Positions 29,764 to 38,448 are shown, numbered from the stretch's first letter. The stretch: 64,000 nt of DNA from a bacterium (GCA_919901565.1 CAKKPE010000050.1:1-64000), one strand, 5' to 3'. Notes: a model not told the origin generated them from the sequence alone. Numbers and translations are program-made.

Positions 29764-30369
29764 ATGAGCGGTGAGATTGATTTTCAGAAGGTCTACGAAG
29801 AATATCAGCCTAAGATCGCGCGCTATTTGTCCCGGCTCACAGGCAGGGATGAGGCAGAGGATATGGCCCAGGATGTTTTCGAGAAGGTACACCTCGGACT
29901 TGCGGGTTTTGAGGGAAGATCAAAACTGTCGACCTGGATATACCGTATTGCGACCAACACGGCATTGGACAAACTCCGGTCCCGGTCATTCATTCGCTTA
30001 ACGGATATAAAACCCTTGGAGGAGAACCAGAATATCGAAGACAGGAATGTCTGGACCGGGCAGACCAGGACCCCTGTGGACCAGGAGCTGATCAGCAGGG
30101 AGATGAACAGTTGTATCAGGGGTTATGTTGAAAAGCTCCCGACGGATTATAAAACCGTGATCATCCTCAGCGAAATCGAGGGGTTCAGGAACACGGAGAT
30201 TGCCGAGATCCTTGAGGCTTCACTTGAGACTGTAAAGATCAGACTCCACCGGGCCAGGGCCCGCTTGAAAAAAGAACTGGAGGCCCATTGCACCTTTTAC
30301 CAGAATGAACGGAACGTGCTCGCCTGCGACATCAAGACCGCATTGGAAAAACCCGAAAAATCGGATTAA
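29764..30369 (+). CDS. ECF-type RNA polymerase sigma factor
   Basis: 201 residues from the ATG at 29764. Region 2 (RYLSRLTGRDEAEDMAQDVF, STWIYRIATNTALDKLRSR) and region 4 (LPTDYKTVIILSEIEGFRN, TVKIRLHRARARLKKEL) are complete. The C-terminus has HCTFYQNERNVLACD, a Cys-x9-Cys extension that could be redox- or metal-sensing. No recognisable anti-sigma gene follows; instead a 55-residue membrane protein begins 56 bp later. Confidence 0.9.
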   Translation: MSGEIDFQKVYEEYQPKIARYLSRLTGRDEAEDMAQDVFEKVHLGLAGFEGRSKLSTWIYRIATNTALDKLRSRSFIRLTDIKPLEENQNIEDRNVWTGQTRTPVDQELISREMNSCIRGYVEKLPTDYKTVIILSEIEGFRNTEIAEILEASLETVKIRLHRARARLKKELEAHCTFYQNERNVLACDIKTALEKPEKSD

Positions 30370-30425
30370 GGGTGTATCCTTTTCCCCGGAAACTCCGTCT
30401 ACAGAGTGAAAAGGAGGTGATGGGG

Positions 30426-30593
30426 ATGTGTGCTTCAGAATTCTGTAATCTTTCCTGGTGGTGGTTATTGCCCCTTGTTATGATCGTCCTCTGTTTTTTC
30501 ATGTTGAGGGGATGTGGAACCGGCAAGGCAATCTGCACGTGCGGGCCGTTCCGCAAAGGACATGATCGAGCCGAGATATCTGAGGAGGATTAG
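30426..30593 (+). CDS. Small cysteine-rich membrane protein
   Basis: 55 residues from the ATG at 30426, chosen because AAGGAGG lies 8 bp upstream; the ATG at 30420 is too close to it. Layout: MCASEFCNLSWWW, one hydrophobic helix (LLPLVMIVLCFFML), then GCGTGKAICTCG and a charged tail. Five of the six cysteines flank the membrane helix (two before, three after). Unknown function. Position next to an ECF sigma gene makes it a candidate sensor or anti-sigma partner, which is inference only. Confidence 0.6.
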   Translation: MCASEFCNLSWWWLLPLVMIVLCFFMLRGCGTGKAICTCGPFRKGHDRAEISEED

Positions 30594-30671
30594 AAGGTGA
30601 TAAAAAGCAAGTTACCAACCGGATGTCTGGTACCTTGGTGACATTTATGCTTTCTCCAGGTATGCATTGAA

Positions 30672-31298
30672 ATGAAATATTTAGTCCTATCAACGTTCTG
30701 GATCATCTGGTGCGTGATTCACAGCGCCATGATATCCATGACCGCAACGGATTATCTGAAATCCCGTTTGGGCCGCGGGTTTCGATTTTACCGCCTGTTT
30801 TACAATAGTGTCGCTGTGGCAACCTTGATCCCTGTGTTGATCTACACCTATGCAATCCATGACCGCCCGGTTTTTCTCTGGGATGGATACCTTCGAGTGA
30901 TTCAGATTCTCCTGCTAACTGCAGCGGTCCTTTTGTTCTATGGAGGGGCAAGACGTTTTGACATGTTCCGATTGCTGGGTATTCGTCAGATACAGGAAAG
31001 AGAAGTGAGGGAGCCCATATCCTCCGGCAATCCATTAGACATGACCGGTGTTCTCGGGATGGTCCGTCATCCCTGGTATCTCGGTGTGATTTTGTTCATC
31101 TGGGCACGGGACATGAGTCCTTCGGTATTCATCGTGAACATGATCTTGACCATCTATGTCGTGGTTGGCACATTACTTGAAGAGCGGAAACTGGTGTTCG
31201 AGTTCGGTGACGCCTATCGAGAATATCAGAAGAGAGTGCCCATGCTCATCCCCTTTTCTCGGATACTGTGGGGACGTCCAAGATGGGAGAGGTCCTGA
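30672..31298 (+). CDS. ICMT/PEMT-family membrane methyltransferase
   Basis: 208 residues with about five membrane helices. The C-terminal part has the family motif VRHPWYLGV, followed by EERKLVFEFGDAYREYQKRVP, the SAM-binding signature shared by isoprenylcysteine carboxyl methyltransferases, phospholipid N-methyltransferases and NnrU-like proteins. Substrate not determinable. Probably in one transcript with the ECF sigma factor and the small Cys-rich protein. A terminator follows. Confidence 0.8.
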   Translation: MKYLVLSTFWIIWCVIHSAMISMTATDYLKSRLGRGFRFYRLFYNSVAVATLIPVLIYTYAIHDRPVFLWDGYLRVIQILLLTAAVLLFYGGARRFDMFRLLGIRQIQEREVREPISSGNPLDMTGVLGMVRHPWYLGVILFIWARDMSPSVFIVNMILTIYVVVGTLLEERKLVFEFGDAYREYQKRVPMLIPFSRILWGRPRWERS

Positions 31299-31337
31299 GG
31301 AGGATCTGTCTTTGTATGTTGAATTCAGATGGGGAAA

Positions 31338-31359
31338 GGGGCTGTTGCCCCATTTTTTT
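31338..31359 (+). terminator. Rho-independent terminator
   Basis: GGGGC (31338-31342), loop TGTT, GCCCC (31347-31351), then A and seven T. Ends the sigma factor/methyltransferase unit. Confidence 0.8.
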
Positions 31360-31363
31360 ATTC

Positions 31364-31392
31364 TTGACATAGAGTTTACGTAAATATACAAT
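31364..31392 (+). promoter_or_regulatory. Promoter of the AbiE-type toxin-antitoxin pair
   Basis: TTGACA (31364-31369) and TACAAT (31387-31392), spacer exactly 17. The expected start near 31399 lies after the ATG at 31394, so translation should begin at 31421. Confidence 0.75.
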
Positions 31393-31420
31393 TATGTATA
31401 TTAAAGTAAAAGGATTGCTC

Positions 31421-32275
31421 ATGAAACCCTTTGCGTCACGCGTGATTCAGGACCTGGAGATTTTCCAGCTTCTCATCCTGGATGTGATTTATTCTCAACC
31501 GTTCTCCCGGAAGCTCCTGTTTCAGGGAGGGACGTGTCTGCGCTGGGCCTATGCGGGGACCCGCTATTCCGAGGATCTGGATTTTCTGGGAAGGACTTTG
31601 GAGGACCCGGAGATCCTCGGCTTGAAGCAGGCCCTTGAAAAAGGATTGGAGAAAAAGATCCCGGTGCAGTTCGGTCCAGGTTCACTTGAGGTCACCGGAG
31701 GGGAAAAGAGGAAAGGATCGCTTCACACGACCTGGATCAAATATCGGCGTGAAGGGGAGCGGAGCAAGATGGCGGTCAAGATCGAGATGCAGGAGGCCGA
31801 GTGGAAAGAGGCCGAACGTTTAACCCTCCGTCAGATCCCGGAAGTCAACCGTTTTCTCCGGGAGGCGGCGATCCGCGTACCCTTCGGCAGGAGCGTGATC
31901 CTCTGCGCACCGGCGCCCGAGATCCTGGCTGAGAAGATCAAGGCCATGGTGGAACGGACCTATGTAAAGGGAAGAGACCTCTACGATATCTGGTTCCTGA
32001 CGCGTACACTGGGTGTGGCCGCGCCGCCCGCATTGGTTGTGGAAAGGACCCAGGCATATCCCGGGAGGTTTGTTTCCAAACGGAGCCTGCGATTCTTTTT
32101 AGATCCCAAGCAAAGCAAGGAACTGCTCAAGGGGCTGGATGAGCTTCGCCGATTCCTTCCTCCGGAGGAGTTGGAATACTTCAAAGAGCTGGGCTACAAA
32201 GAGATCCTGTCGGCGGTTGAAACAACCGTGAAGGATCTGTTGGAGCAGGGACTTCATGAAAGGATCATCGGCTGA
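31421..32275 (+). CDS. AbiEii/AbiGii-family nucleotidyltransferase toxin
   Basis: 284 residues from the ATG at 31421, with AAAGGA seven bases upstream. Nucleotidyltransferase motifs: LLFQGGTCLRW near residue 33 and YSEDLDF near 48, then EKIKAMVERTYVKGRDLYDI, all typical of AbiEii toxins of type IV toxin-antitoxin and phage-exclusion systems. Overlaps the following gene by 20 bp. In the classic locus the antitoxin comes first; here the toxin does. Confidence 0.85.
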   Translation: MKPFASRVIQDLEIFQLLILDVIYSQPFSRKLLFQGGTCLRWAYAGTRYSEDLDFLGRTLEDPEILGLKQALEKGLEKKIPVQFGPGSLEVTGGEKRKGSLHTTWIKYRREGERSKMAVKIEMQEAEWKEAERLTLRQIPEVNRFLREAAIRVPFGRSVILCAPAPEILAEKIKAMVERTYVKGRDLYDIWFLTRTLGVAAPPALVVERTQAYPGRFVSKRSLRFFLDPKQSKELLKGLDELRRFLPPEELEYFKELGYKEILSAVETTVKDLLEQGLHERIIG

Positions 32276-32849
32276 GACGAAACCCAGGGGCCGAACCCCG
32301 GCGGGCGACCTTCTTTCACGGCTTCCTGAAGTGTTTGGTGTCAGGGAGCTTGAGAAGTTTGTCCGTTATCCGGCCCAATGGCTGGTCCGCGCCGCCGCTT
32401 CAGGAAAGATCGTTCGTCTCCAACGGGGGACCTATTGGAACCGATACCGGTATCCGGGCCTGACCGTTCCCTATCTCGCCTGTCACATCAGGGAGGCCCC
32501 TTCCTATATCTCCTGTGAGTGGGCGCTTCATGACAGAGGGATACTGCTTCAACGCCCGTTTGTCTGCTCGGTGGTTACACTGAGTACATCCGTGGGGCGG
32601 GAGCGGCAGATCCGCCTGATGGGTGAGACCATCGAGTTCTCCCACATTTCAAAGAGGCTTTTCTGGGGTTTTGAGCCCGTTGAAGGATATTTCCTGGCCA
32701 CGGCGGAAAAGGCCTATCTCGACACGCTCTATTACGGCAGAGACCCGGAACAGTGGGGAGAACTAGAGAAAGACGCTCTCAACCGTGAAGTGCTCCGGGA
32801 CATGGCGGAGAAGTTCCCGCAGTGGGTCGCAAACAGGCTGAGGCCTTGA
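32256..32849 (+). CDS. AbiEi-like antitoxin/transcriptional regulator
   Basis: 197 residues. N-terminal winged-helix-like segment (FVRYPAQWLVRAAASGKIV, then LQRGTYW) followed by the region found in AbiEi-type antitoxins (PSYISCEWALHDRGI, TAEKAYLDTLYYG). GGAGCAGGG precedes the ATG inside the toxin gene, so translation is coupled. Expected to repress the promoter at 31364 and counter the toxin; this is family-based inference. Confidence 0.75.
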   Translation: MKGSSAETKPRGRTPAGDLLSRLPEVFGVRELEKFVRYPAQWLVRAAASGKIVRLQRGTYWNRYRYPGLTVPYLACHIREAPSYISCEWALHDRGILLQRPFVCSVVTLSTSVGRERQIRLMGETIEFSHISKRLFWGFEPVEGYFLATAEKAYLDTLYYGRDPEQWGELEKDALNREVLRDMAEKFPQWVANRLRP

Positions 32850-32859
32850 TTCAAAAGCA

Positions 32860-34425
32860 TTATGCCTCCATAGCAAGCAGGATTTCCTTTTCTGCCCCGA
32901 ATACAACATCCCCCTTGTCTGAGGAATCGATCCGGATCTTGTTTTCTGCCGGGACCTCGGTGACGGGTTCGGCGGTCTGCTTCTGCGCCTGGTAGATTTC
33001 CCATCGTCCGTCCGAAGAAACCCCGGCCTGCTGCAGGCGGAGTGACAGCCGCCGCTCGACCTCCTGTTCCGGGCAGGTTACCTCGATCACAAAGAACGGG
33101 ACCCCGATCTGCTCTGCGATCCGGTAGGCCTGCACCCGGTCCTCTTTTTTCAGGAAGGTCGCATCCATGATTACGGACTGTTGGTTTTTTAATGCTTCCT
33201 CGGCCTTGTGCATGAGGGCCTGATAGGTCCGCCGGGTGAACTCCGCGGAGTAGATCCCCTGGTCAAAGGATTCAAACCGGTGTTCCTCCACGGGGATATC
33301 GGCAAGCTCCTTTCGGATCCGGTCGCTCTGAAACAGGGCTGCATCCATTTCCCGGGAAAGGGGTTCGGCCACCGTGGTTTTCCCTGTCCCGGTCAGGCCG
33401 GTCATGATCATGAGGTACGGTCTCCCGCCGGCATACGAATCGGCCAGGGTGAAATAGGCCTGGGCCGAGGCGAGAGCCGCCTTCCGCTCCTCGTCGGGAA
33501 GGTGCGTGTCGTTGTAGTTGAAGCTTTCCACCTTGCCCCGCACGTAGGCGCGGTAGCACTTGTAAAAGCGGATCAGTTTGAGCAGGTCGAGGTCATGCGT
33601 ATAATCCACGTAGGTCCGGACCAGATGGCGGGAGAGATCCCTCGCCTTATGGAAGTCGAGATCCATGGCCAGGAAGGCCAGGTCCGAGGCCACGTCAATA
33701 TACCGGAACCTGCGATTGAATTCCACACAGTCGAAGATCACAATGGGGTCATCAATGCAGATGTGCTCCATGCGGATGTCGCCGTGGCCGTCGCGGATCT
33801 TGTTCTCCTGCATTCTCTTCCGCAGGAGGGGGGCGTGCTGCCCGATGAATCGGCGGGTGAAATCCGAGATGCGGTGATACGCTTCGGGGCTGATACAATC
33901 GCCCACGAAGGATTCGCTCTGGTTGAAATTCTCTTCGGTGTTCTTGGAGATGCGCTGGGGAGAGCCGTAGATGGAGATCTCCGGATCGGTATGGGCGCGG
34001 CTGTGGAACCCGATCAGGAGCAGGGCGATCTTCCGGACCGTATCCTCCCGGATCTTTCCTTGTTGGAGCAGGACGTCCATCATCCGTTCTTTGGGAAGGC
34101 GCCGCATCTTTACGGCGTATTCCACAGCGGGGCCTCCGGACGCTAGGGTGAACCCGCGGTCGGTCTTCCTGATCTCCACCACGTCGAGATAGACATTGGG
34201 GGAGAGCCGCTGGTTCAGCAGCACTTCCTGCTCGCAAAAGAACTTGCGGGCGGAAAGGCCGGTGAAATCCAGGAAGCCGAAGTTCACGGGCTTCTTGATC
34301 TTGTAGACAAAACCGTCGGTGACGAAGAGCGTGGAGATGTAGGTCTCCAGAATTTCCACCCGGGAAGGATGGTCTGGATAGAACCCGGGGTCCTTCATGG
34401 CCTTGAGGATTTCCGACTGATCCAC
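32860..34425 (-). CDS. Aminoglycoside-phosphotransferase-like/ATP-binding fusion protein
   Basis: 521 residues. N-terminal kinase-like domain of the APH fold (HGDIRMEHICIDDP, then FDCVEFNRRFRYIDVASDLAFL) and a C-terminal P-loop kinase domain with Walker A GLTGTGKTT near residue 345. Such two-domain proteins are widespread and uncharacterised; the second domain resembles zeta-toxin or gluconate-kinase-like small-molecule kinases. Start is GTG at 34425 with GAGGGG in front. Convergent with the AbiEi gene. Not an established resistance determinant. Confidence 0.82.
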   Translation of the reverse strand: MDQSEILKAMKDPGFYPDHPSRVEILETYISTLFVTDGFVYKIKKPVNFGFLDFTGLSARKFFCEQEVLLNQRLSPNVYLDVVEIRKTDRGFTLASGGPAVEYAVKMRRLPKERMMDVLLQQGKIREDTVRKIALLLIGFHSRAHTDPEISIYGSPQRISKNTEENFNQSESFVGDCISPEAYHRISDFTRRFIGQHAPLLRKRMQENKIRDGHGDIRMEHICIDDPIVIFDCVEFNRRFRYIDVASDLAFLAMDLDFHKARDLSRHLVRTYVDYTHDLDLLKLIRFYKCYRAYVRGKVESFNYNDTHLPDEERKAALASAQAYFTLADSYAGGRPYLMIMTGLTGTGKTTVAEPLSREMDAALFQSDRIRKELADIPVEEHRFESFDQGIYSAEFTRRTYQALMHKAEEALKNQQSVIMDATFLKKEDRVQAYRIAEQIGVPFFVIEVTCPEQEVERRLSLRLQQAGVSSDGRWEIYQAQKQTAEPVTEVPAENKIRIDSSDKGDVVFGAEKEILLAMEA

Positions 34426-34476
34426 GGGCTTGCCCCTCTGCTTAAGGAAGTTCTATTCGTTGAATTATAAATCTGT

Positions 34477-34601
34477 GACGGCAAAGTAAAAAGCTCCAGA
34501 TGCAAGGCGCGCAAATCCTGAGGAGTGAGGCGTACTTATAGCTACGCTGTAGCGACGAAGGATGCAGCGCAACGCCGCAGATGGACTTTTTACAAAGCCG
34601 T
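34477..34601 (-). repeat. 126-bp interspersed repeat (copy 2, inverted)
   Basis: Reverse-complement copy of 20480-20605 with scattered substitutions. Its ends are GACGGCAAAGTAAAAAGCTC and ATGGACTTTTTACAAAGCCG. Lies between the kinase gene and rnpB, directly at the 3' side of the RNase P RNA. Confidence 0.85.
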
Positions 34602-34611
34602 GGTAAAAGAT

Positions 34612-34973
34612 CCCAAGCAGATCTGTAAGCCGGGTTCTGTATCCCGCCGAAGCGGGACGGTAATCATTCCTCTAGCCCCGACGTCGCCATCGGGGTCAAG
34701 CGACCTAACCCGGAGGCATCGGACGGGCCATCCTCAATCGCCTCCCTATTTGGTCTTGCTCCGGATGGGGTTTGCCAGGCTGCCCGGTCACCCGGACACC
34801 GGTGGGCTCTTACCCCGCCATTTCACCTTTACCCCGGACGGATCCGGGGCTGTGTATTTTCTGTGGCACTTTCCTTCCCGTCACCGGGACTTCCCGTTAG
34901 GAAGCATCCTGCCCTGCGGAGCCCGGACTTTCCTCCCCGGTAAAAACCGGGGCGATTACCCGATCTGCTTGGG
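34612..34973 (-). ncRNA. rnpB: RNase P RNA, bacterial type A
   Basis: Catalytic RNA that removes tRNA 5' leaders. The ends form a perfect 12-bp P1 helix: CCCAAGCAGATC at the 5' end (34973-34962) with GATCTGCTTGGG at the 3' end (34623-34612). The 5' part has the conserved AATCGCCCC stretch and the 3' part the RNase P segment read as ACAGAACCCGGCTTAC on the minus strand. About 362 bases, a normal size. The ends may extend a few bases. Confidence 0.9.
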
Positions 34974-34981
34974 ACGGACCT

Positions 34982-35010
34982 ATTGTAGCCTGAAACCGGG
35001 GTTTCGTAAA
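34982..35010 (-). promoter_or_regulatory. rnpB promoter
   Basis: Minus strand TTTACG (35010-35005) and TACAAT (34987-34982), spacer 17, which places transcription start within a few bases of the P1 helix. Confidence 0.65.
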
Positions 35011-35235
35011 GGGAAAGAGTTTGGACGGCGGTAGACAAGGACGCTCAAAAATGGCTTCCTTATTTCATTGAATGTGTGTACAATGCAAAACGGATGCACT
35101 CAGCCTTGGGATATCGGCCTTCCAATGAGTTTGAAAACATTCTGAATCAGGAACAAAACTTTAATCCATCCTGTATGTGGACTCTAACTTGATCGAAGAA
35201 TCTGTCCAGACAGAGGGGTTCACTCCAGAACATAC

Positions 35236-36072
35236 ATGAAAGAACGGGGAAGAGCTGAAGAGATGGAGTCGACGATAAAACACAACTTCCTTAGGCTGTT
35301 CTTTGATTTTCTCGGCAAAAAGACGGTCGCGGCGATACGCGATACAGGGGCGGTAGCGATATTTTTTACGGTTTCCTTTCTCAAGATTTTTCAGCCCAGG
35401 CAGCTGCGGGAGATCGTCCAACAGGTCTTTTACATCGGAGCCAAGTCGGCAAGTATTGTGATGCTCATCGGCCTCTTTACCGGCATGGTGCTCGGTCTTC
35501 AGCTTTTCTTTACGCTGACGAAATTCGGCTCTCAGGGCGTACTCGGTTCGGTCGTTGCCCTCTCGCTCATCAGGGAACTGGGCCCTGTGCTTACGGCGAT
35601 CATGATTACCGCACGGGCCGGCTCCGCTATGGCCGCGGAAATCGGCATCCTGCGCATTTCCGAGCAGATCGACGCCCTGTATACCATGCGGATCGATCCT
35701 CAACGATACCTCATCAGTCCGCGTCTTGCCGCCTCCGTCATTAGCTTCCCCCTTCTCACCGCATTTTTTGATCTGATCGGAATACTCGGGGGATATCTCA
35801 CCGGTGTGCTCCTGCTCGGTGTGGATAGGGGCGCCTACTTTTATCGAATCCATTCCTATGTGGACCTGGCCGATATCAGGGTCGGCTTCATCAAATCGCT
35901 CATCTTTGCCGTGATCGTGTCGACGACCTGCTGCTACCAGGGATATTTCACCCACCTCCGTACCGACAGCTACGGCGCAAAAAGCGTCAGTCTTTCGACG
36001 ACGTCGGCGGTTGTATTCTCGTGCGTCCTGATCCTGATCGCAGATTACATCGTGACGTCCTTGCTCATGTAG
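35236..36072 (+). CDS. mlaE: MlaE-like permease of the complete Mla operon
   Basis: 278-residue permease. Signature IRELGPVLTAIMITARAGSA and AAEIGILRISEQIDALYTM; C-terminal CCYQGYFTHLRTDSYGAKSV differs from the usual GGAEGVG loop of the other copies. The start could be 35236 or the ATG at 35263; neither ribosome site is strong. First gene of mlaE-mlaF-mlaD-mlaC-mlaA, which implies a full system linking inner and outer membranes. Confidence 0.88.
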   Translation: MKERGRAEEMESTIKHNFLRLFFDFLGKKTVAAIRDTGAVAIFFTVSFLKIFQPRQLREIVQQVFYIGAKSASIVMLIGLFTGMVLGLQLFFTLTKFGSQGVLGSVVALSLIRELGPVLTAIMITARAGSAMAAEIGILRISEQIDALYTMRIDPQRYLISPRLAASVISFPLLTAFFDLIGILGGYLTGVLLLGVDRGAYFYRIHSYVDLADIRVGFIKSLIFAVIVSTTCCYQGYFTHLRTDSYGAKSVSLSTTSAVVFSCVLILIADYIVTSLLM

Positions 36073-36080
36073 AGGTGCCT

Positions 36081-37331
36081 GTGGAAACGCCGTTGATAGA
36101 ATTCAAAGAAGTCACCAAGCGGTTTGACGAAAAGACTGTTTTCGACAAGTTGAATTTCACGATTTACGAGAACCAGATCACGACCATCATCGGGAAGAGC
36201 GGAAGCGGCAAGAGCGTTCTCCTCAAACACATCATCGGGCTGCTTTTTCCTGAGGAAGGGAGCATTCTTTTCAAAGGAAGGCCCGTTCACGAGATGAAGA
36301 AGGGCGAATGGGACGGATACCGGAGCCGGATCAGCTACATGTTCCAGGGCAATGCCCTTTTTGATTCAATGACGGTCTTTGAAAACATAGCCCTTCCGCT
36401 CAGGCAGACAACAAACCTCGTCAGGAAGCAGGTCGAACAGAAAGTGATGTCGCGGATCGAACAGATGGAGATCATAGACGCTGTTCATCAGTACCCGTCG
36501 GAGCTCTCGGGGGGAATGCAGAAACGGGTGGCCCTTGCCCGCGCTCTCGTAACAGAACCGACCATCGTGCTTTTTGACGAGCCTACAACCGGGCAGGACC
36601 CTATCAGGAAAAACGCCATCCTGAGCATGATCGCCCATTACCGGAAACAGCTCGGCTTCACCGCCGTTCTCATCAGCCATGACATCCCCGACGTTTTTTT
36701 TATTTCCGACCGCATTCTCCTGCTCTGGGAAGGAAAGATGGCCTTCAGCGGGACCTATGAAGAACTGACGCACCTGAAACATCCGCTGATTGATGAATTT
36801 CTCCGGAGCCTCGAAGGCCTGAGGGACGAGCTCACCGGGCTGCTTTCCAAAGAGATATTCAGGTCCCGGTATGCCCTGACGCTGGGCGGCGGGCGTGTCG
36901 ACACCACCATCACGGCCGTGCTTTTCAGCGTCCACCTTGACCTTCTTGGGGATGTGTTCGTTCCCCAAGCTGTTGCAGAGGTCCTCAAAGCCCTCGGTGA
37001 GTATGTAAACAAAGTTTTCGGTCCCCTCGGAGGGTTCTCGGCCCGCCACAGCAGGGACAAGATACTTAGCATTTTGCAGCACATAGGAATTGAAAAAGTC
37101 GGGCAATTAGTACATGATATAGCCCAGGAGCTCCAGAACAAAGCTCTTCCCGATTTCCAAGCTCATGCCGGTGGCAGGATAGGAGTCAAGCAATGTTTCG
37201 AAATATCGGTGACCGCAGGCATGACTGAAGGCAGCTCTACTGATGACATTGAACAGATCATGGAGAAGGCCGAAGCAAATCAAAAGATAATAGCGAAGTA
37301 TCGGTGCGGCAAGGAGGGTGGTTCACCATGA
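36081..37331 (+). CDS. mlaF: MlaF-like ATPase fused to a degenerate GGDEF-like domain
   Basis: 416 residues from GTG 36081, which has AGAGG five bases upstream. Residues 1-245 are a complete MlaF: Walker A GKSGSGKS, LSGGMQKR, LFDEPTTGQDP, ISHD. From about 248 a further 168 residues begin LRDELTGLLSKEIF, like the opening of diguanylate cyclase domains, and end VTAGMTEGSSTDDIEQIMEKA, like their C-terminal half. The GGDEF signature site reads ARHSRDKI, so cyclase activity is not expected. MlaF normally ends near 270 residues, so the tail is unusual. Overlaps mlaD by 4 bp. Confidence 0.87.
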   Translation: METPLIEFKEVTKRFDEKTVFDKLNFTIYENQITTIIGKSGSGKSVLLKHIIGLLFPEEGSILFKGRPVHEMKKGEWDGYRSRISYMFQGNALFDSMTVFENIALPLRQTTNLVRKQVEQKVMSRIEQMEIIDAVHQYPSELSGGMQKRVALARALVTEPTIVLFDEPTTGQDPIRKNAILSMIAHYRKQLGFTAVLISHDIPDVFFISDRILLLWEGKMAFSGTYEELTHLKHPLIDEFLRSLEGLRDELTGLLSKEIFRSRYALTLGGGRVDTTITAVLFSVHLDLLGDVFVPQAVAEVLKALGEYVNKVFGPLGGFSARHSRDKILSILQHIGIEKVGQLVHDIAQELQNKALPDFQAHAGGRIGVKQCFEISVTAGMTEGSSTDDIEQIMEKAEANQKIIAKYRCGKEGGSP

Positions 37332-37801
37332 AAAAGTATTCGATCGAAACGGTTGTGGGCATTTTTGTGATTGCCGGCCTTCTCAGTATTGTATATATGA
37401 CTGTGAAACTCGGCAAGGTCTCCCTGTTCGGAGATGATTACTATTCACTTTATGCTAATTTTGGAACGGTGTCCGGTTTGCGGGTCGGCAGCCCTGTTGA
37501 GATTGACGGTATCGAGGCCGGCCGGGTGGAACGATTGAGTATAGACCAGGAAAAACAGGTGGCGGTGGTCGAATTAAAGATCAAGAAAGGAATCAAGGTT
37601 TATGATAACGCCGGAGCGTCAGTCAAGACGGCCGGTCTCATCGGCGATAAATTCATAAAAGTCGATCCCGGAGGCGGAGGCGAGGTCCTTAAGCCGGGCG
37701 AAAGGATTACCGAGACCACATCTCCCCTCGATATAGAGGATATGATCGGTAAATACGCATTCGGAGATATCAAAAAAGACAATAAAGAGGATACCAAATA
37801 A
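37328..37801 (+). CDS. mlaD: MCE-domain protein MlaD
   Basis: 157 residues from the ATG at 37328 with AAGGAGGGTGG ahead. One N-terminal membrane anchor (VVGIFVIAGLLSIVYM), one MCE domain (VGSPVEIDGIEAGRV, GLIGDKFIKV) and only a short charged tail, the compact E. coli-like form. Translationally coupled to the MlaF-GGDEF gene. Expected to form the hexameric ring that receives lipid from or passes it to MlaC. Confidence 0.92.
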   Translation: MKKYSIETVVGIFVIAGLLSIVYMTVKLGKVSLFGDDYYSLYANFGTVSGLRVGSPVEIDGIEAGRVERLSIDQEKQVAVVELKIKKGIKVYDNAGASVKTAGLIGDKFIKVDPGGGGEVLKPGERITETTSPLDIEDMIGKYAFGDIKKDNKEDTK

Positions 37802-37818
37802 ACTTTCAGGAGGAAACA

Positions 37819-38412
37819 ATGAAGAAACATCTCGTTATCGCGGCACTCATTTTGTGCCTGATCGTTCCGGTTTCCGCCCTTGCAGGGGTTCCGCTTGATA
37901 TGGTGAAAGGTAATGTCGACAAAGTGCTGGAGGTACTGCGCGACCCGTCGCTCAAGGCCGAATCCGCCAAGAAGATCAAGAAGGATAAAATCATGGACAT
38001 TGCGGATAAGATGTTCGACTTTACCGAACTTTCAAAAAGGACGCTGGCCCAGTACTGGAACAAGTTAAATGCAGCGCAGCAGAAGGAGTTTGTCGATCTC
38101 TATAAGTCTCTGCTCGCGGATACCTATGCGGACAAGATACTGCAGTACACCGAGGAGAAGATAGTCTTCGGCAAAGAGGTGCCGCTTGCCGAAAAGACCG
38201 TGGAAGTCCAGAGCACGGTCATGAGAAAAAATGGGGATGTCTCGATCTACTACAGAGTGATACAGGATGACGGCTCATGGAGGATCTACGATGTGGTCAT
38301 CGAAGGCGTAAGCCTCATCAGTAACTACCGCTCCCAGTTTAAAGAGATCCTTGCGAACAAGCCGCCGGAATCATTACTCGAGACGCTCAGAAAAAAAACT
38401 GGCAAAACGTAA
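37819..38412 (+). CDS. mlaC: Periplasmic phospholipid-binding protein MlaC
   Basis: 197 residues with a cleavable signal peptide (LVIAALILCLIVPVSALA). The mature MlaC/Ttg2D domain includes MFDFTELSKRTLAQYW, NAAQQKEFVDLYKSLL and the beta stretch DGSWRIYDVVIEGVSLISNY. Shuttles lipid between MlaA and the MlaFED complex. Ribosome site AGGAGGAAAC, 17 bp after mlaD. Confidence 0.93.
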   Translation: MKKHLVIAALILCLIVPVSALAGVPLDMVKGNVDKVLEVLRDPSLKAESAKKIKKDKIMDIADKMFDFTELSKRTLAQYWNKLNAAQQKEFVDLYKSLLADTYADKILQYTEEKIVFGKEVPLAEKTVEVQSTVMRKNGDVSIYYRVIQDDGSWRIYDVVIEGVSLISNYRSQFKEILANKPPESLLETLRKKTGKT

Positions 38413-38448
38413 GCCGCTCATGAAGAAACCGCAAAAAAGGACAAAACG

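Noticed and set aside
33208-34146. 312-codon plus-strand frame opposite the kinase fusion gene
   Set aside because: Antisense shadow; the minus-strand protein has clear motifs.
32860-34425. Antibiotic resistance gene
   Set aside because: The APH-like fold is shared by many unrelated kinases; the two-domain protein is a common uncharacterised family.
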